From Nitrospira sp. (GTDB taxonomy: Bacteria > Nitrospirota > Nitrospiria > Nitrospirales > Nitrospiraceae), in the NCBI GenBank assembly GCA_031315995.1, contig JALDRG010000014.1, forward strand, positions 33,189-97,188: a stretch of 64,000 bases of DNA, in the 5' to 3' direction. The position numbers and the translations under genes were made by a program. Shown here in pieces: positions 60,193 through 64,000 of this stretch (position 1 is the first letter of the stretch; the number at the start of each line of letters is the position of its first letter). The notes below the pieces were generated by a model. That model was not told where the DNA came from. It saw nothing but the letters and a program-made list of their open reading frames with translations, and ran no database searches.

Positions 60193-62994
60193 ATGCCAAC
60201 GCCGGAAGAGAAAGCCCGCCAGAGAATCGACGCGATGCTGGTCAATGCGGGCTGGGTCGTCCAGGACTACAGGCAGGCGCAAATCCAGGCAGGCAGGGGA
60301 GTCGCTTTACGAAACTTCCCACTCATCAGCGGCCACGGGTTTGCGGATTACTTGCTCTATGTCGATGGCAAAGCCGCTGGAATAGTTGAAGCCAAGAAAG
60401 AGGGCTTCACCCTGACGGGTGTGGAGGTGCAATCAGAGAAATACAGCAAGGGCCTCCCGCAAGACCTCCCGGTCACCAGGCGTCCGCTGCCATTTCTCTA
60501 TCAAAGCACCGGTGTGGAAACACGGTTCACCAACGGCCTCGATCCCCAGCCCCGCAGCCGCTCAGTGTTCAGCTTCCATAGACCAGGAACGCTTGCCGCG
60601 TGGCTACCAGAGCGCTCCGAAATGCCAAATAATCTCGGGGGCGCATCGGTCGCTGCCGAATCCCCACTTACTTTCCTAGGTCGCCTTAGACACATGCCCC
60701 CGCTCATTGATGTGCTCTGGCCACCAAAGCCTCAGGCGATCAAAAATATTGAACAATCGCTGCGCGACAACAGACCGCGGTCATTGGTCCAAATGGCCAC
60801 CGGCTCTGGAAAAACGCTTTTGGCCATAGTCTTGGCGTATCGTTTGTTGAAGTTCGCGGGCGCGCGACGAATTCTGTTTCTCGTCGATCGCGGGAATCTG
60901 GCCGATCAGACATTGAAGGAGTTCCAGCAGTATGTCTCCCCATATAACAATTGGAAGTTTGGGGAGGAATTTATCGTCCAACGCCTGGCTGGCAATACCC
61001 TGGATACTACCGCGCGCGTCTGCATCAGCACCATTCAGCGCATGTACTCCATGCTCAAAGGGCGGGATCTATCGGACGAGGACGAAGAAGCATCCGTCTC
61101 CGGCCTCGAACGGCTCTTCAAACAACCAGAACCCATCGACTACAATCCGGCCATTCCGATCGAAACCTTCGACATCATCGTCACCGACGAATGCCACCGC
61201 TCCATCTACAACCTCTGGGCGCAGGTGCTGGAATACTTCGATGCCCACCTCATCGGCCTCACTGCCACGCCCAACAAGCAGACCTTCGGCTTCTTCAATC
61301 AAAACCTCGTCATGGAATACAACCACGAGCAGGCCGTGGCCGATGGCGTCAACGTGAACTACGACGTGTACCGCATCCGTACCGCTATTACGCAGGCAGG
61401 CTCCACCGTCGAGGCGGGGTATAGCGTGCAGTTGATGAATCGGGAGACGCGGACAAAGCGGTGGGAGAGACTTGACGAGGACTTCGCCTACGATCCTGAC
61501 CAGCTCGACCGCGACGTAGTCGCCCCGGACCAGATCCGCACCATCGTCAAAGTATTCAGGGACAAGCTCTTCACCGACATCTTTCCCGGCCGCATGGAAG
61601 TGCCCAAGACCCTCATCTTCGCCAAGGACGACGCCCACGCGGAAAACATCGTTGAAATCCTCCGCGAGGAGTTCGGCAAGGGCAACGAGTTCGCGCAAAA
61701 GATCACCTATCGCACCACCGGAGTGAATCCCAAAGACCTCATCAAAAGCTTTCGCAACAGCTACCATCCCCGCATCGCCGTCACCGTGGACATGATCGCC
61801 ACCGGCACCGACATCAAGCCGGTCGAGATCGTCGTCTTCATGCGCGCGGTCAAATCTCGCACCTTCTTCGAGCAGATGAAGGGCCGGGGCGTCCGCGTCA
61901 TCAAGCCAGACGATCTGAAGGCCGTCACGCCCGACGCCACGACCAAAGACCACTTCGTCATCGTCGATGCCGTCGGCGTCTGTGAGCAGGACAAGACCGA
62001 CGCGCGACCGATGGAGAAAAAGCTCAGTGTGGCTTTTGAGAAGCTGCTCCAAGCCGTCGCATTGGGGAACACGGAAGAGGACGTGCTCACCAGCATTGCC
62101 GGACGGCTGGCCCGCATGGAGCACCGCATCACGAAAGCCGATGAACAGGCCATCAGCAAAGCCAGCGGAGGCCTCTCACTCAAGGACCTGAGCCGGGGTC
62201 TGGTGGAAGCGGTCAATCCCGATCGGCAAGAGGAGCGAGCGGCGAAACAGTTCGGCACAGATAGGCCGACTGAGCAGCAGATTCAGCAGGTAGCCACCAG
62301 ATTTATTCAAGCAGCGGCCAAACCGTTTCAAGATCCGAAATTCCGCGAACTGCTCATCGACATCAAGAGAAAGAACGAACTCACCATCGACCACGTCAGC
62401 CAGGATCAAATCATCGAAGCCGGTTTCAGCGCCGACGCTCTGGCCCGTGCCCGCACCATCGTGCAGTCGTTCGAGAAGTTCATCACGAAGCACAAGGACG
62501 AGATCACCGCTCTGCAAGTGCTCTACAGCAAGCCCTATAAGCAGCGGCTCAAGTTCGAGGACATCAGGGATCTGGCCCTCGCCATCGAAAAGCCGCCCTA
62601 CCTTTGGAACGAATCTCAACTCTGGCAGGCCTATGCGGCGCTGGAAAAGTCGAAGGTGAAAGGTGCAACCGGCAAGCGCATCCTCACCGACCTCGTCTCC
62701 CTCGTCCGCTTCGCCACGCATCAGGAGAATGAGTTAGTGCCGTTTCCAGAGAAGGTCAACAGTAACTTCAAGGCGTGGCTAGGGGAGCAGGAAAAAAGAA
62801 GGAAGTTCACGGACGAGCAGCGGCACTGGTTGGAAATGATCCGCGACCACGTCGCGGCGAACCTTGTGGTTGAGCCGGACGACTTCGAGTACGCACCGTT
62901 TGCCCAGGAGGGTGGGCTAGGGAAGGTGCATCAGCTCTTTGGCAATGAGCTGAACAGGATTATTGAAGAGTTGAACGGGGCATTGGCGGCATGA
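60193..62994 (+). CDS. hsdR: Type I restriction endonuclease subunit R
   Basis: Motor and nuclease subunit of a type I restriction system. The N-terminal nuclease-type region (residues 45-65, GHGFADYLLYVDGKAAGIVEAKKE, with the D-x(n)-E-x-K set) is followed by Walker A MATGSGKTLLA near residue 205, the DECH box in IIVTDECHRSIYN, helicase motifs GLTATPN and TVDMIATGTDIKP, QMKGRGVR, and the EcoEI-type C-terminal domain. 933 residues, complete. It overlaps hsdS by 4 bp. No clear ribosome site precedes ATG 60193. Confidence 0.94.
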   Translation: MPTPEEKARQRIDAMLVNAGWVVQDYRQAQIQAGRGVALRNFPLISGHGFADYLLYVDGKAAGIVEAKKEGFTLTGVEVQSEKYSKGLPQDLPVTRRPLPFLYQSTGVETRFTNGLDPQPRSRSVFSFHRPGTLAAWLPERSEMPNNLGGASVAAESPLTFLGRLRHMPPLIDVLWPPKPQAIKNIEQSLRDNRPRSLVQMATGSGKTLLAIVLAYRLLKFAGARRILFLVDRGNLADQTLKEFQQYVSPYNNWKFGEEFIVQRLAGNTLDTTARVCISTIQRMYSMLKGRDLSDEDEEASVSGLERLFKQPEPIDYNPAIPIETFDIIVTDECHRSIYNLWAQVLEYFDAHLIGLTATPNKQTFGFFNQNLVMEYNHEQAVADGVNVNYDVYRIRTAITQAGSTVEAGYSVQLMNRETRTKRWERLDEDFAYDPDQLDRDVVAPDQIRTIVKVFRDKLFTDIFPGRMEVPKTLIFAKDDAHAENIVEILREEFGKGNEFAQKITYRTTGVNPKDLIKSFRNSYHPRIAVTVDMIATGTDIKPVEIVVFMRAVKSRTFFEQMKGRGVRVIKPDDLKAVTPDATTKDHFVIVDAVGVCEQDKTDARPMEKKLSVAFEKLLQAVALGNTEEDVLTSIAGRLARMEHRITKADEQAISKASGGLSLKDLSRGLVEAVNPDRQEERAAKQFGTDRPTEQQIQQVATRFIQAAAKPFQDPKFRELLIDIKRKNELTIDHVSQDQIIEAGFSADALARARTIVQSFEKFITKHKDEITALQVLYSKPYKQRLKFEDIRDLALAIEKPPYLWNESQLWQAYAALEKSKVKGATGKRILTDLVSLVRFATHQENELVPFPEKVNSNFKAWLGEQEKRRKFTDEQRHWLEMIRDHVAANLVVEPDDFEYAPFAQEGGLGKVHQLFGNELNRIIEELNGALAA

Positions 62995-64000
62995 GTGTCC
63001 ATGAGTTGTCACACCAGACTAAAAGCAGCTGGAGGACTGCATCGTTAAATGAACTTGGCCAACTGTACTGCGGACAATCCCCAGCGTCGAGCACGGTTAA
63101 TACCAACGGTCTTGGCACCTTGTACGTAAGTGGTCCTGAGCAATGGGACGGGCACAAGATCCGGCAGGACAAATGGACAAATGACCCCAAACGCCTCGTC
63201 CCGGACGGGTGCATTTTTATCACTGTAAAAGGGGCGGGAGTTGGAAAGATCTTTCCTGGTATCCGCTGCGCGATTGGACGCGATGTTTATGCCTTCAAAC
63301 CGAAGGCTGAGCTCTCAGCCAAATTTATTGAGCACGCCATCAGATTCACTGTGCAGGATGTACTCCGTCACGCGGTAGGGGACATCCCTGGCCTGTCTAA
63401 GGCGCATATACTGCAACATGAGATAGGACTTCCAGAGGCCCAAGAGCAAGAGCGCATCGTCGCGGAGATCGAAAAACAGTTCTCTCGCCTCGACGAGGCC
63501 GTCGCCAACCTCAAGCGCGTCAAGGCCAACCTCAAACGCTACAAGGCCGCCGTCCTCAAAGCCGCCGTCGAAGGGAAGCTTGCGGCAGCCAAAGAATCAT
63601 GGAAACAAGCTGAACTTGGTGATATCGCGACTTCCATCAGAAATGGCTACTCAAAGAAGCCTGAGGCGGAGAGGGGCACACGCATTTTTCGGATTAGCGC
63701 GGTTCGTCCTATGGAACTGGATACGAATGATGTTCGCTACTTGTCCGGAACTCCAGCTGACTATAAGTCATTCCTGGTTGAGCCGGGAGACGTTCTATTT
63801 ACGCGATACAACGGTAGCCGAGACTATGTGGGAGTGTGCGCGCGAGTACCGGCAAGCCTAGTTCCCACAGTTTATCCCGACAAACTCATCCGAGTTCGCG
63901 TCCCAACCTCGCAGTTGCTTCCCGAGTTTCTGGTGATCCTTGCTTCCACTGGCCGTGCCCGAGAATACATTGAGTCGAAGATTCGGACCACGGCTGGACA
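62991..64000 (+). CDS. hsdS: Type I restriction specificity subunit S (3' truncated)
   Basis: Open frame from ATG 62991 (overlapping the hsdR stop) to the window edge, 336 residues so far. A first target-recognition domain ends near residue 150 (GDIPGLSKAHILQHEIGLP). The central conserved helix follows (QEQERIVAEIEKQFSRLDEAVANLKRVKANLKRYKAAVLKAAVEGKL), and the second domain begins LGDIATSIRNGYSKKP. The structure is typical of HsdS. The gene runs off the right end; a methylase gene hsdM, if present, should lie beyond it. Confidence 0.92.
   Translation, partial: MSVHELSHQTKSSWRTASLNELGQLYCGQSPASSTVNTNGLGTLYVSGPEQWDGHKIRQDKWTNDPKRLVPDGCIFITVKGAGVGKIFPGIRCAIGRDVYAFKPKAELSAKFIEHAIRFTVQDVLRHAVGDIPGLSKAHILQHEIGLPEAQEQERIVAEIEKQFSRLDEAVANLKRVKANLKRYKAAVLKAAVEGKLAAAKESWKQAELGDIATSIRNGYSKKPEAERGTRIFRISAVRPMELDTNDVRYLSGTPADYKSFLVEPGDVLFTRYNGSRDYVGVCARVPASLVPTVYPDKLIRVRVPTSQLLPEFLVILASTGRAREYIESKIRTTAG

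Overview
The window is a 64 kb piece of a GC-rich Gram-negative chromosome. Outer-membrane genes (TonB receptor, beta-barrel export protein, LptF/LptG, LpxD), many Fe-S and heme c proteins, a Pil-Chp/Pix-like chemosensory cluster and families of CGTGAA-type intergenic palindromes all suggest a Nitrospira-like member of the Nitrospirota. That assignment is an inference from gene content and style. No rRNA gene or lineage-specific marker is present to prove it. No tRNA, rRNA, CRISPR array or complete insertion sequence was seen.

Layout. (1) Positions 1-11269 hold an exopolysaccharide cluster on the + strand: a truncated O-antigen ligase-like polymerase, GT2 and GT4 glycosyltransferases, a short Wza-like export protein, an outer-membrane beta-barrel, an aldo/keto reductase, a GMC oxidoreductase, and three sugar-nucleotide enzymes including Gmd and GDP-fucose synthase. 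It is followed on the - strand by a secreted GH26-like protein, a small lipoprotein and ribosomal protein L28. (2) Positions 14234-29742 form a cobalamin uptake, salvage and late-assembly regulon. A first cobalamin riboswitch with a clear intrinsic terminator precedes btuFCD. A second, with a palindrome inserted in its peripheral arm and a Shine-Dalgarno-sequestering hairpin, precedes btuB and eleven further genes. (3) Positions 30021-43225 form a chemosensory cluster behind a sigma-54-like promoter. It holds a secreted heme c DUF3365 protein, a PilH/PixH-type regulator, CheW, a PilJ-like receptor, a ChpA-like kinase with three Hpt domains, two more CheW-type proteins, a receiver/coiled-coil protein, and two related proteins with degenerate Hpt domains, one fused to HD-GYP. 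(4) Positions 44248-49297 on the - strand carry lipid A/LPS genes: lptF, lptG, fabF, acp, lpxD. (5) Positions 49400-51905 carry a cold-shock protein and a large TPR protein, followed by a 177-bp MITE-like palindrome. (6) Positions 52172-56330 carry a 2-hydroxyacid dehydrogenase divergent from a fused FAD/Fe-S oxidoreductase that is translationally coupled to a tiny diheme membrane cytochrome. (7) Positions 56461-64000 are accessory: a MoaD-like protein, a WYL regulator, a vapBC toxin-antitoxin module bracketed by a 115-bp duplication of the WYL gene end, a broken CopG-type antitoxin, an XRE regulator, a small secreted Asn-Pro repeat protein, and a type I restriction locus (hsdR, hsdS) that runs off the right edge.

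The best candidates for undescribed biology are the chemosensory cluster, with its heme c protein at the head and two phosphorylation-dead Hpt-like proteins (one an intact HD-GYP) at the tail, and the seven-fold 12-residue Asn-Pro repeat protein at 59644-60018.
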